Assembly (NCBI GenBank): GCA_946405805.1
Contig: CAMJIL010000023.1
Span: 1-36,631 of the forward strand
DNA from: an uncultured Prevotellaceae bacterium
GTDB lineage: Bacteria > Bacteroidota > Bacteroidia > Bacteroidales > Bacteroidaceae
Length of the DNA: 36,631 nt
Direction of reading: 5' to 3'
Shown piece by piece: positions 7,694-16,106 of this stretch. The translations under genes were made by a program, and so were the position numbers. How positions within the stretch are numbered: the stretch's first letter is position 1; each line of letters starts with the position of its first letter. The notes beneath the pieces are model-generated. The model was not told the DNA's origin, ran no database searches, and was given only the letters and a program-made list of their open reading frames with translations.

Positions 7694-10600
7694 TCACTTA
7701 AACAACATCGGAGCCATCTCACGCAGAGAGCGACGCCATGTCAGGAATTCGTGGGCAGTACCCTCGCTGATAAAACCATGAGCATTATATCCTGCTGCCT
7801 TCAAAGCATCAACACTCTTGCGGATGCCATCAGGATTTTCCTTAGAACCACAGCTCTCGAATATCACACGAACAGCCTTCGGGTCTTTGATGTCCTCTGG
7901 AGCGTATGTGCCACCGCTGAGAAGTCCCCAATAGCCAAACACCTCTGGGCGACGGGTGGTGATGAGTTTTGTTTCAATACCACCCATTGACAGACCTGCC
8001 ATAGCACGATTCCATTTGTCTGCCTTTGTGAGATAGTTGGCATCGATAAATAGAACGAGTTCATCAACCAGCAATGTCTCAAATTCCTTAGCAGTAAAGC
8101 TGCCAATAGTACCAAACTTTATATCGTTGGTGAGGCCATATGCCATAACAATAATAAATGGTTTTATCTTACTCTCTGCAAGGAGGTTGTCCATTATGAG
8201 TCCTGCATGTCCCTGACGGCTCCAGCTTGTCTCGTTCTCACCCCATCCATGCTGCAGATAGAGCACAGGGAAGCGTTCCTGCTTGCCTTTGACAAGTTTA
8301 CCGTATGTTGGAGGGAGATATACCATAGCAGTCTGCATCTTTCCTTGGCTTGGAGAATAATATAGAACCTCCTGAACAGCGCCATGAGGAATATCAGTGC
8401 GAAGAGCATAGAAGTCTTGGTCTGCTGCTGGTATCTCTATACCGCTTTCCCAACGGCAAGAACCGAAGTAGTTGTGTGTGCCTGGGTCGTTGACAACACC
8501 ACCATCAATGGTGAGATGATAATAATGGAAGCCAGGGTCCATCGGGCCTTCTGTAGTACCCGTCCAAACGCCATCCTTGTCCTTACGGAGAACAGTACCG
8601 CCACTGCCACCAAGACCCAAGCTGACTATAACAGACTTGGCATCGGGAGCAACCACGCGGAAACGGGCATAGCCTTCAGAATTAACCATCGGATACTGTT
8701 GACCAGGCTGGTTCATAGGGTTGGAAACGAAATCCTCCTTTGGCTGTACATTATCGAGAGAAGCGTTAAAGTTCTTCACAAGAAGATATGAGCGCTTTGG
8801 CTTGAGATTCTCGTCAAAAACAAGAGGATGGTTGTTTACGCCAAGCCATGAATCGCGGTCAGAGAGGTTCCAGAACGTAACACAGTCAATGACGTCACTG
8901 TGTCTTCTGAAGATGCGGAAGATACGGTTATACTGGTCTTCCTGCATAGTGCTGAGATATGGTGCCAGAGGCTTTGATTCACCACGTGAGAACTGCAGCT
9001 GTCCACCCTGCTCGGTATTAGTACGGATATCGAGTTCTGTAACATGGATGTGCTTAACTATCTCAGAATACTTCTTGATAGCAGCTTCTATCTCTTCCTC
9101 AGAAGGACCATATATATTGTAGTGGCCCTGCATACCGATGCCATCAATAGGCACACCCTGTTCCTTCATTTTCTTCACCATATCATATATACGGTCGCGC
9201 TTGCCTGGGTCACATTCGTTGTAGTCATTATAGAACAGCAACGCATTAGGATCTGCCTCGCGTGCAAACTCAAATGCTTTGGCGATGAATTCGTCACCAC
9301 AGAGCTGATAAAGCTTGCTGTCGCGATAAGGATTTGCAGGACGTCCCGGACGACCGAAAGCTCTGTCAGCAATAGCCTCATTTACCACATCCCAGCAATA
9401 AACGATATCCTTATAACGATTAACTACTGTATGAATATGTTCGCGCAGGCGCTCGTAAAAGACCTCTTTCTTTACCATACGGCCTTTTTTGTCATATAGC
9501 ATCCAGTCCGTAAACTGTGAATGCCAGCAGAGACAGTGTCCACGCAGAGGAATGTTGTTCCGACGACAGTAGTTGGCAACGCTGTCAGCACCACCCCAGT
9601 TCCAGACACCTTCCTTAGGATGTACGGAAATAGGCTTCATAGTATTTTCTGCTGTGACGCTATTGAATTCCTTTTGTATAAGCTGCATCTGATCTGGAAC
9701 AGATACGTTCCTGCGATTAACGGCAACACCAATCTTAAAGTAGTTTTTGTAGGCATCCTTCATACCAATTGCAGCATTAGGATCAAAAAGACCTCTCTGT
9801 CCTCTTGCCGGACGATTGCTCCTGACGCTATTGAGGAAATTTACCATCTTCTGGAGATTCTCAGCTGTGTACATCGCAGGACCACCATGACCTCCCTCAG
9901 CAGGGTATGTAACCTCTGTCCTTACACCAGCAGCCTTCAGCAACTCATAGAACTTCTTACCCTGACAAACTGGCACTACATTATCCTTCTCACCGTGGAA
10001 GATGATAATAGGAGGGCAATTCCTGCTAACATAGTTAGTAGCACTCAGGCTGAGATATTTGTCAGGCTCCTTGTCGAGTTTTGATTTCAGCAAAACGTCT
10101 TCAGGGCTGTCCTTACCCATTGTGATGTGTTTGCCACAGTCCATCGCTGTCAAATCAACAGGACCAGACCAGTCGCAGGCAGCATTGACAAAGCTTGGCA
10201 TATTTGTATATTGTCCCAAGTTTCCTTCAAGGTCAATGGTGATTGAGCCCACTTTTGCCTGTTTTTGTCTATTGGTAGTTGCCATGATAGAAGACAGATG
10301 GCCACCGCTGGAGAATCCGCTGGTAGCGATGAATGAAGGGTCGAACTTATATTTCTTTGCTTCACCACGAATGAAACGTACTACGGCACGAATATCATGT
10401 ATTTGAGCCGGCCACTGAGCATCAGCACTGCTACGATGATTTGGACATACTACAGCATAACCTGCATCAAGCAATGATTTCACGATAGTACCAAGGTCTG
10501 CACCACCTTTGCCATTGTTGTTACACCAAGCACTGCCGTAGATATGAACGACTACGGGATAATTGTCTTTTTGCTGTTTAGGTAAATAGATGTCACAATT

Positions 10601-10762
10601 GTGATATGTCTGACCATCTCCGACATAATTGACATCCTTCCATTCTTGAGAAGTCTCAAGATTTGCTTTCTGCTGTACACCTCCAAAACCACCAGCAGGC
10701 TGAGCTGACAGGTTCAAAAGACTAAACAGCGAACACACATACAAATAAAAAAAGCGTTTCAT
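7694..10762 (-). CDS. secreted trimodular esterase - GH10 xylanase - CE1 esterase
   Basis: A 1022-residue exported protein carrying three enzymes. Signal peptide about 1-20 (ending LSAQ). Module 1, about 40-310: alpha/beta-hydrolase esterase with nucleophile Ser151 in GFSSGGH, HIYGSAW oxyanion region, acid in GEKDNVVP and His in GGHGG. Module 2, about 325-670: GH10 endo-xylanase with acid/base Glu462 in WDVVNEA and nucleophile Glu576 in HVTELDI. Module 3: a CBM48/E-set-like domain, about 685-780, then a CE1-type esterase with Ser925 in GLSMGG and His in TAHEF. The xylanase cuts the xylan backbone while the esterases probably remove acetyl or feruloyl groups. GH10-CE1 fusions are known in Prevotella; the extra N-terminal esterase is the addition. 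The start at 10762 is preferred over 10795 because the signal peptide begins there. First gene of the operon. Confidence 0.9.
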   Translation of the reverse strand: MKRFFYLYVCSLFSLLNLSAQPAGGFGGVQQKANLETSQEWKDVNYVGDGQTYHNCDIYLPKQQKDNYPVVVHIYGSAWCNNNGKGGADLGTIVKSLLDAGYAVVCPNHRSSADAQWPAQIHDIRAVVRFIRGEAKKYKFDPSFIATSGFSSGGHLSSIMATTNRQKQAKVGSITIDLEGNLGQYTNMPSFVNAACDWSGPVDLTAMDCGKHITMGKDSPEDVLLKSKLDKEPDKYLSLSATNYVSRNCPPIIIFHGEKDNVVPVCQGKKFYELLKAAGVRTEVTYPAEGGHGGPAMYTAENLQKMVNFLNSVRSNRPARGQRGLFDPNAAIGMKDAYKNYFKIGVAVNRRNVSVPDQMQLIQKEFNSVTAENTMKPISVHPKEGVWNWGGADSVANYCRRNNIPLRGHCLCWHSQFTDWMLYDKKGRMVKKEVFYERLREHIHTVVNRYKDIVYCWDVVNEAIADRAFGRPGRPANPYRDSKLYQLCGDEFIAKAFEFAREADPNALLFYNDYNECDPGKRDRIYDMVKKMKEQGVPIDGIGMQGHYNIYGPSEEEIEAAIKKYSEIVKHIHVTELDIRTNTEQGGQLQFSRGESKPLAPYLSTMQEDQYNRIFRIFRRHSDVIDCVTFWNLSDRDSWLGVNNHPLVFDENLKPKRSYLLVKNFNASLDNVQPKEDFVSNPMNQPGQQYPMVNSEGYARFRVVAPDAKSVIVSLGLGGSGGTVLRKDKDGVWTGTTEGPMDPGFHYYHLTIDGGVVNDPGTHNYFGSCRWESGIEIPAADQDFYALRTDIPHGAVQEVLYYSPSQGKMQTAMVYLPPTYGKLVKGKQERFPVLYLQHGWGENETSWSRQGHAGLIMDNLLAESKIKPFIIVMAYGLTNDIKFGTIGSFTAKEFETLLVDELVLFIDANYLTKADKWNRAMAGLSMGGIETKLITTRRPEVFGYWGLLSGGTYAPEDIKDPKAVRVIFESCGSKENPDGIRKSVDALKAAGYNAHGFISEGTAHEFLTWRRSLREMAPMLFK

Positions 10763-10815
10763 AATTACTATTTTGTTTAATTGGTTGTTTACCATCTTAG
10801 ACGAATTTTCGCTTG

Positions 10816-10823
10816 CAAAAATA
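10816..10823 (-). promoter_or_regulatory. -7 box of the xylan operon promoter
   Basis: TATTTTTG on the minus strand, about 54 nt before the start codon at 10762. The -33 region is T-rich (GTTTTT) without an exact TTTG. No regulator gene or clear operator was seen beside it. Confidence 0.5.
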
Positions 10824-10941
10824 CAAACAATATTATAAAAACACTTTTTCTATTGTATCATATTCTTTTTATCATATCACGTTGTTACAATTAGTATTAT
10901 AATTTAAAAAGAAATGTTATTGCTGTTTTCAATGAAACCGC

Positions 10942-10978
10942 AAAAAAAATAGCCCCGACAGAAATTTGCCGGGGCTAT
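10942..10978 (-). terminator. rho-independent terminator of the lysozyme-like gene
   Basis: Read on the minus strand: a stem of 9 bp (10978-10970 with 10957-10949, ATAGCCCCG type) followed directly by a run of eight T. It lies about 30 nt beyond the stop codon of the gene ending at 11008. Confidence 0.85.
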
Positions 10979-10988
10979 ATTATTTATT

Positions 10989-11016
10989 AACCTTTAAACT
11001 TTAACCGTTAACCGTT
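10989..11016. repeat. heptamer array over a stop codon
   Basis: AACCTTT, AAACTTT, AACCGTT, AACCGTT in register. It contains the stop codon (11008-11010) and the last two codons (Asn-Gly) of the lysozyme-like gene. Confidence 0.85.
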
Positions 11017-11445
11017 ATAGTGTCTCATCACCTTATTATAGTATTTCTGAGTTCCGCGAACTGAATAGCGTGCACCACCATTCCAAATACGGATTGCTTT
11101 CTCTACACTATTTGATGGATTGTACTTACTCATGTAAATTACAAACATCTCTCTTGACTTTGATGCACTGAAGCGATCGTTAAGCTTAAAACGCTTTGAA
11201 GAACCTCTTTGTTTGAGGATGGCGTTACAGTCATATACCAAACCTGGTGAAATCTGCATAACACCAACATAAGGACCACACACAGCACGTGCGTTACCTC
11301 CGCTCTCTACTTTTGTGATGGCATCCATTACTGGACCCCAGTCAAACTCTTCTTCCTCTTCAACACGAGCAATAGCGCTGAGTGAGAACACAGCGATAAA
11401 TGCTAAACAAATTACTTTCTTAAAAAAATTATCTCCAAATATCAT
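11008..11445 (-). CDS. small exported lysozyme/transglycosylase-like protein
   Basis: A 145-residue protein with an N-terminal signal (KKVICLAFIAVFSLSAIA, about 9-26), a run of five Glu, then a compact lysozyme-like fold. The candidate catalytic Glu47 is in ITKVESGGN, followed by GVMQISPG, as in lytic transglycosylases of the SLT type. Two Cys (AVCGPY, VYDCNA) could pair. The C-terminal IRIWNGGARY matches the conserved end of that fold. It would cut peptidoglycan in the periplasm. The frame stays open to 11598, but the promoter at 11568-11599 and the signal peptide place the start at 11445, giving a 5' leader of about 115 nt. Monocistronic: own promoter and strong terminator. Confidence 0.75.
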   Translation of the reverse strand: MIFGDNFFKKVICLAFIAVFSLSAIARVEEEEEFDWGPVMDAITKVESGGNARAVCGPYVGVMQISPGLVYDCNAILKQRGSSKRFKLNDRFSASKSREMFVIYMSKYNPSNSVEKAIRIWNGGARYSVRGTQKYYNKVMRHYNG

Positions 11446-11567
11446 GACTTTGATTTTGGTGGAACATAGATACGAGATGACAAATCCAAATGTACTACAA
11501 ATAAATAATGTAGGTAAGGGATGTCGGTGGGGTAATCTCGTACCGCAATCATTTTGATTTGCGGGTG

Positions 11568-11599
11568 CAAAGGTAAAAAGAAAATTCTGTGTGCGCAAA
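11568..11599 (-). promoter_or_regulatory. promoter of the lysozyme-like gene
   Basis: On the minus strand TTTG (11596-11599), exactly 20 nt, then TACCTTTG (11568-11575). This is the best consensus match in the window. It lies inside the longer open frame, so it fixes the shorter start at 11445. The remaining divergent interval up to purM (11600-11730) is AT-rich with no other feature seen. Confidence 0.8.
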
Positions 11600-11730
11600 C
11601 AATTTTACATTTAATGTGGAAATTTTAGAGATTTTTTGATATGTATCAACATGGTAATAAATTTTATTTATTTTTAACAACTTAATGTCACTTATTATGT
11701 TTTTCGGACTGAAATATAAAATATTTTTTA

Positions 11731-11738
11731 TATCTTTG
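11731..11738 (+). promoter_or_regulatory. -7 box of the purM operon promoter
   Basis: TATCTTTG about 26 nt before the purM ATG at 11764. No exact TTTG was found 19-21 nt upstream, so only the -7 element is clear. Confidence 0.55.
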
Positions 11739-11763
11739 CAGCGCATAATTAAGTTTTTGAAAT

Positions 11764-12930
11764 ATGGACAACAGATATATGCTACGCGGTGTGAGTGCTG
11801 CGAAAGAGGATGTTCACAACGCCATAAAGAATATCGATAAGGGTATCTTCCCACAGGCTTTCTGTAAGATTATCCCAGATATCTTGGGTGGTGATGAGGA
11901 ATATTGTAACATCATGCATGCTGACGGCGCTGGAACAAAGTCGAGCCTGGCATACATGTATTGGAAGGAAACTGGCGACCTCTCTGTCTGGAAGGGTATT
12001 GCTCAGGATGCGTTGATAATGAATACAGATGACCTGCTGTGTGTGGGTGCTGTGGATAACATTCTTGTTTCAAGCACAATAGGCAGAAACAAGATGTTGG
12101 TACCAGGAGAGGTTATCAGCGCCATCATCAATGGTACTGATGAACTGCTGAAAGAGATGCGCGAGATGGGTATAGGTATCTATGCTACTGGCGGTGAAAC
12201 AGCAGACGTAGGTGACCTGACAAGAACCATCATTGTCGATTCTACTGTAACATGCAGAATGAAGCGCAGCGACGTGATAGACAATGCCAACATCCGTCCA
12301 GGAGACGTGATAGTTGGTTTGGCAAGTTTCGGACAGGCTACATACGAGAAGGAATATAATGGCGGTATGGGTAGTAATGGACTTACCTCAGCCCGCCATG
12401 ATGTATTCGCAAAATATTACGCAGAGAAATATCCTGAGAGCTATGATCATGCTGTACCAAATGAATTAGTATATTCTGGTTCTTGCAGATTTGAGGACGA
12501 AGTAGAATACAGCCCCGTTAATGCAGGAAAACTGGTTCTCTCCCCTACCCGCACCTATGCTCCAGTGATAAAGAAACTGCTTGACATGATGCGCAGCGAT
12601 ATCCACGGAATGGTACATTGCACAGGTGGTGCACAGACAAAGGTGCTGCACTTTGTTGGTGACAACTGTAAGGTAATAAAGGATAATATGTTCCCTGTGC
12701 CACCTCTCTTCAAACTCATCCACGACCAAAGCGGAACAGATTGGAAGGAAATGTACAAGGTGTTCAATATGGGACATCGTATGGAGATATATGTATCACC
12801 CGAAAATGCTGAGAAGGTGATAGAGGTCAGCAAATCCTTCAATATTGACGCACAGATAGTGGGCAGAATAGAGGAAGGAAAGAAGTCTTTGACCATCAAG
12901 TCGGAATTTGGAGAATTTGATTACGTATGA
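11764..12930 (+). CDS. purM: phosphoribosylformylglycinamidine cyclo-ligase (AIR synthase)
   Basis: A 388-residue cytoplasmic enzyme that closes FGAM to aminoimidazole ribotide with ATP, a step of purine synthesis. It belongs to the PurM/SelD superfamily: N-terminal half with HADGAGTKSS and the nucleotide-binding NTDDLLCVGA and GGETADVGD motifs, and a C-terminal half with GMVHCTGGAQTK and GHRMEIYV. It is longer than the roughly 345 residues of E. coli PurM and resembles the divergent Bacteroidales form, so an AIR synthase-related assignment is the fallback. First gene of a long cluster; its TGA overlaps the ATG of prfA (ATGA), implying translational coupling. Confidence 0.88.
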   Translation: MDNRYMLRGVSAAKEDVHNAIKNIDKGIFPQAFCKIIPDILGGDEEYCNIMHADGAGTKSSLAYMYWKETGDLSVWKGIAQDALIMNTDDLLCVGAVDNILVSSTIGRNKMLVPGEVISAIINGTDELLKEMREMGIGIYATGGETADVGDLTRTIIVDSTVTCRMKRSDVIDNANIRPGDVIVGLASFGQATYEKEYNGGMGSNGLTSARHDVFAKYYAEKYPESYDHAVPNELVYSGSCRFEDEVEYSPVNAGKLVLSPTRTYAPVIKKLLDMMRSDIHGMVHCTGGAQTKVLHFVGDNCKVIKDNMFPVPPLFKLIHDQSGTDWKEMYKVFNMGHRMEIYVSPENAEKVIEVSKSFNIDAQIVGRIEEGKKSLTIKSEFGEFDYV

Positions 12931-14027
12931 ATTTATTAGAAAAATTAGATGGCCTTGAGGCACGCTACGAAGAGGTTACGACACTTATCACCGATCCAAG
13001 TGTTATAGCTGATCAGCAGCGTTTCGTAAAGCTGACACGAGAATATAAAGACCTTGGTGACATTATGGCAATCCGCAAGAGATACATTGCTTGTCTGGAT
13101 GCCATCAAGGAGGCAAAGGATATCATTGCTAACGAAAGTGATCCCGAGATGAAAGAGATGGCTCGTGAGCAGTTGAATGAGAATGAACCAATGCTTCCTG
13201 CCCTTGAAGAAGAGATAAAGATAGCCCTCGTACCAAAAGACCCAGAGGATGCTAAGAACATAGAAATGGAGATACGTGCTGGAACAGGTGGCGACGAAGC
13301 CTGTCTGTTTGCTGGCGACCTGTTCAGAATGTATAAGGCTTTCTGTGAGTCAAAGGGATGGAACCTCTCTGTAACAGATGTTTCGGAAGGTGCTGTAGGA
13401 GGCTACAAAGAGATAGACTTTGCTGTCAGTGGCGATGGCGTCTATGGCATCATGAAGTACGAATCTGGAGTACATCGTGTACAACGCGTTCCTGTAACAG
13501 AGAGCAACGGAAGAATGCAGACATCAGCAGCAACTGTTGCCGTATTGCCAGAGGCTGACCCATTTGAGGTGAATATCAACGAAGGTGAGATAAAATGGGA
13601 CACCTTCCGTTCCAGCGGTGCTGGTGGTCAGAATGTGAACAAGGTTGAATCAGGTGTTCGTGCCCGCTATATGTGGAAAAACCCTAATACGGGAGAAGTA
13701 GAGGAAATTCTGATAGAATGTACAGAAACACGTGACCAGCCAAAGAACAAGGAACGTGCCTTGGCTCGTCTGAGGACATACATCTATGATCGTGAGCACC
13801 AGAAATATCTGGACGACATAGCATCACGCAGAAAGACACTTGTCAGCACAGGTGACCGTTCAGCAAAGATACGTACATATAACTTTCCACAAGGACGTGT
13901 GACAGACCATCGCATAGGATATACCACACACGACCTGCAAGGATTCCTCGGAGGAGACATCCAGGCAATGATAGATGCACTGATAGTCGCAGAGAATGCT
14001 GAGAGAATGAAAGAAGCAGAACTTTAA
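12927..14027 (+). CDS. prfA: peptide chain release factor 1
   Basis: A 366-residue class I release factor that reads UAA and UAG and triggers peptide release on the ribosome. The recognition motif reads PVT (in RVPVTESNGRMQTSA), which marks RF1 rather than RF2 (SPF). The catalytic GGQ is in SSGAGGQNVNK. The N-terminal part is helical, as in the family, and the length is standard. Start overlaps the purM stop by 4 nt. Confidence 0.97.
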   Translation: MNLLEKLDGLEARYEEVTTLITDPSVIADQQRFVKLTREYKDLGDIMAIRKRYIACLDAIKEAKDIIANESDPEMKEMAREQLNENEPMLPALEEEIKIALVPKDPEDAKNIEMEIRAGTGGDEACLFAGDLFRMYKAFCESKGWNLSVTDVSEGAVGGYKEIDFAVSGDGVYGIMKYESGVHRVQRVPVTESNGRMQTSAATVAVLPEADPFEVNINEGEIKWDTFRSSGAGGQNVNKVESGVRARYMWKNPNTGEVEEILIECTETRDQPKNKERALARLRTYIYDREHQKYLDDIASRRKTLVSTGDRSAKIRTYNFPQGRVTDHRIGYTTHDLQGFLGGDIQAMIDALIVAENAERMKEAEL

Positions 14028-14041
14028 AAATATTTTGCATT

Positions 14042-14194
14042 ATGGGAGTATTCACAAGTATCAAGAAAAACGATGAAAAGGAGGATGAGCGTACTATGCC
14101 TGCCTCTGAATTTATAGAACGCTTAACAAGAATACAGCAAAAGCAAGATCAACAAAAGGATATCCCCTATACCGAAATGCCAAAAGACAATTAA
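14042..14194 (+). CDS. small conserved-looking hypothetical protein (50 aa)
   Basis: An open frame of 50 codons fits neatly between prfA (14 nt before) and pyrF (9 nt after). The product starts MGVFTSIKKNDEKEDE, is highly charged and Gln/Lys-rich (RLTRIQQKQDQQKD), has no membrane segment and is probably cytoplasmic. I do not recognise it. The tight fit in the operon and the lack of any other use for these 176 nt argue for a real gene; the absence of known motifs keeps confidence moderate. Confidence 0.6.
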   Translation: MGVFTSIKKNDEKEDERTMPASEFIERLTRIQQKQDQQKDIPYTEMPKDN

Positions 14195-14203
14195 GATAAT
14201 ATT

Positions 14204-15034
14204 ATGACAAGACAGCAATTAATAGAGCAGATTTTCAAGAAAAAGTCTTTCCTGTGTGTAGGACTTGACGTCGATTTGGACAAGATACCAGAGTATTTGT
14301 TGGATGACGAAGATCCTATTTTCTCTTTCAACAGGAAGATAATAGATTATACAGCCCCATACACTGTGGCATACAAGCCAAACCTTGCCTTTTATGAGGC
14401 ATACGGACAGAAGGGCTATGTGGCCTTTGAAAAAACTGTGATGTACATACAGCAGAGGTATCCGGAGATGTTTATCATAGCAGATGCTAAACGTGGTGAC
14501 ATTGGTAATACCTCAAAAATGTATGCCAAGACATTCTTTGATAATTACAGAGTTGATGCCCTCACAGTAGCACCATATATGGGAGAAGATTCAGTGACAC
14601 CTTTCCTAAACGGTCATGAGAACAGTTGGGTAATACTCTTGGCGCTGACATCAAACAAGGGTTCTGCAGATTTCCAACAGGATGCCGACGCAAATGGCGA
14701 AAGACTCTTTGAGAAGGTTATTCGCAAGTCACAGGCATGGGGAACACCAGAGAATATGATGTATGTAGTCGGAGCTACACGTGGCGAGATGTTTAAAGAT
14801 GTAAGAAAGCTTGCCCCAGACCACTTCCTCCTTGTTCCTGGTGTTGGAGCGCAAGGTGGTTCATTGCAGGATGTTTGTGAATATGGTATGACAAAAGACT
14901 GCGGACTGCTCGTCAATTCTTCTCGTGGAATAATATACGCTGACAATACAGAATTCTTTGCTGATGTAGCAGCCCAAAAGGCAAAAGAGCTGCAGGAACA
15001 GATGGCGAAAGAGTTGGAAAAGATTGAACATTGA
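14204..15034 (+). CDS. pyrF: orotidine 5'-phosphate decarboxylase
   Basis: A 276-residue cytoplasmic enzyme that decarboxylates OMP to UMP, the last step of pyrimidine synthesis. The catalytic Lys96 lies in [25 protein letters not shown] starts the barrel and [10 protein letters not shown] binds phosphate. The length matches the longer (type 2) PyrF common in Bacteroidetes and actinobacteria. The final codons and the stop lie in an ATTGAAC heptamer array, so the tail after KELEK may be recently altered. lpxD follows after 13 nt. Confidence 0.96.
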   Translation: MTRQQLIEQIFKKKSFLCVGLDVDLDKIPEYLLDDEDPIFSFNRKIIDYTAPYTVAYKPNLAFYEAYGQKGYVAFEKTVMYIQQRYPEMFIIADAKRGDIGNTSKMYAKTFFDNYRVDALTVAPYMGEDSVTPFLNGHENSWVILLALTSNKGSADFQQDADANGERLFEKVIRKSQAWGTPENMMYVVGATRGEMFKDVRKLAPDHFLLVPGVGAQGGSLQDVCEYGMTKDCGLLVNSSRGIIYADNTEFFADVAAQKAKELQEQMAKELEKIEH

Positions 15035-15043
15035 ATATTGAAA
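15023..15043 (+). repeat. heptamer array over the pyrF stop codon
   Basis: ATTGAAC, ATTGAAT, ATTGAAA in register, containing the pyrF stop (15032-15034) and filling the gap to lpxD. Confidence 0.7.
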
Positions 15044-15047
15044 GATA

Positions 15048-16097
15048 ATGGAATTTAGTGCAAAGCAAATAGCAGAACTGATACAGGGACGTGTGGAGGG
15101 TAATCCAGATGCTTGTATCAACACGTTTGCAAAGATAGAAGAAGGAAAGCCTGGTGCTATCTCGTTCCTCTCAAATGCAAAGTATATCAACTATATATAC
15201 GAAACAGAATCAAGCGTAGTGCTTGTTGACGAGGCTTTGGTACTGGAGAAGCCTGTAAAGGCTACCCTGATACGTGTGAAGAGTGCTTACGAAGCAGTAG
15301 CAAAGTTGCTACAGATGTATGACTCTATGAAACCCAAACGCAAAGGTATTGATAGCCTTGCATTCATCGACCCAACAGCAAAGATTGGAGAAGATTGCTA
15401 TATAGGACCATTTGTAGCCATAGGTCCTAACGTGACCATTGGAAACGGTTGTGTGATACATCCTCATGCGACAATAGGTCCGAACGCTACTGTTGGCAAT
15501 AATACAGAGATTTATTCAAATGCTGTGATATACCATGACTGCAAGGTTGGAAACAACTGTATCCTGCATGCAGGTAGTGTTGTAGGTGCTGACGGATTTG
15601 GCTTTGCACCATCAGAACATGGTTATGACAAGATACCACAGATAGGTATCGTAACAATAGAAGATAATGTAGAGATTGGTGCCAATACGTGTATAGACCG
15701 TTCTACTATGGGTTCTACATATGTTCGTAAAGGCGTAAAACTCGACAATTTGGTACAGATAGCCCACAATACCGACATTGGTGAGAATACCGTAATGTCT
15801 TCACAAGTGGGTATTGCTGGCAGCACAAAGGTAGGAAAATGGTGTATGTTTGGTGGACAAGTAGGCATAGCAGGCCACATCACTATTGGTAACAACGTAC
15901 ACCTTGGAGCACAGTCAGGTGTTCCTGGAAGCCTGAAGGATGGTGAAAACCTCATTGGCACCCCTCCTATCCCACTGACAAACTATTTCCGTTCATCTGC
16001 AATCTTTAAACGTCTGCCAGACATGTATCGTCAGATGAATGAAATGCAAAAAACAATAAACGAACTACAAGCTCAGCTTGCAGAACTAAAGAAATAA
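15048..16097 (+). CDS. lpxD: UDP-3-O-(3-hydroxyacyl)glucosamine N-acyltransferase
   Basis: A 349-residue cytoplasmic acyltransferase for the third step of lipid A synthesis. The N-terminal uridine-binding domain ([11 protein letters not shown]) is followed by a left-handed beta-helix of hexapeptide repeats ([20 protein letters not shown] and onward), with the LpxD signature GADGFGFAP and the following helical tail ([24 protein letters not shown]). It starts a lipid A block, lpxD-lpxC/fabZ-lpxA, and lies 9 nt before lpxC. Confidence 0.96.
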   Translation: MEFSAKQIAELIQGRVEGNPDACINTFAKIEEGKPGAISFLSNAKYINYIYETESSVVLVDEALVLEKPVKATLIRVKSAYEAVAKLLQMYDSMKPKRKGIDSLAFIDPTAKIGEDCYIGPFVAIGPNVTIGNGCVIHPHATIGPNATVGNNTEIYSNAVIYHDCKVGNNCILHAGSVVGADGFGFAPSEHGYDKIPQIGIVTIEDNVEIGANTCIDRSTMGSTYVRKGVKLDNLVQIAHNTDIGENTVMSSQVGIAGSTKVGKWCMFGGQVGIAGHITIGNNVHLGAQSGVPGSLKDGENLIGTPPIPLTNYFRSSAIFKRLPDMYRQMNEMQKTINELQAQLAELKK

Positions 16098-16106
16098 ATA
16101 CTAACA

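Noticed and set aside
11446..11598. Extended N-terminus of the lysozyme-like protein
   Set aside because: A near-perfect promoter (11568-11599) lies in it, and the shorter start gives a clean signal peptide.
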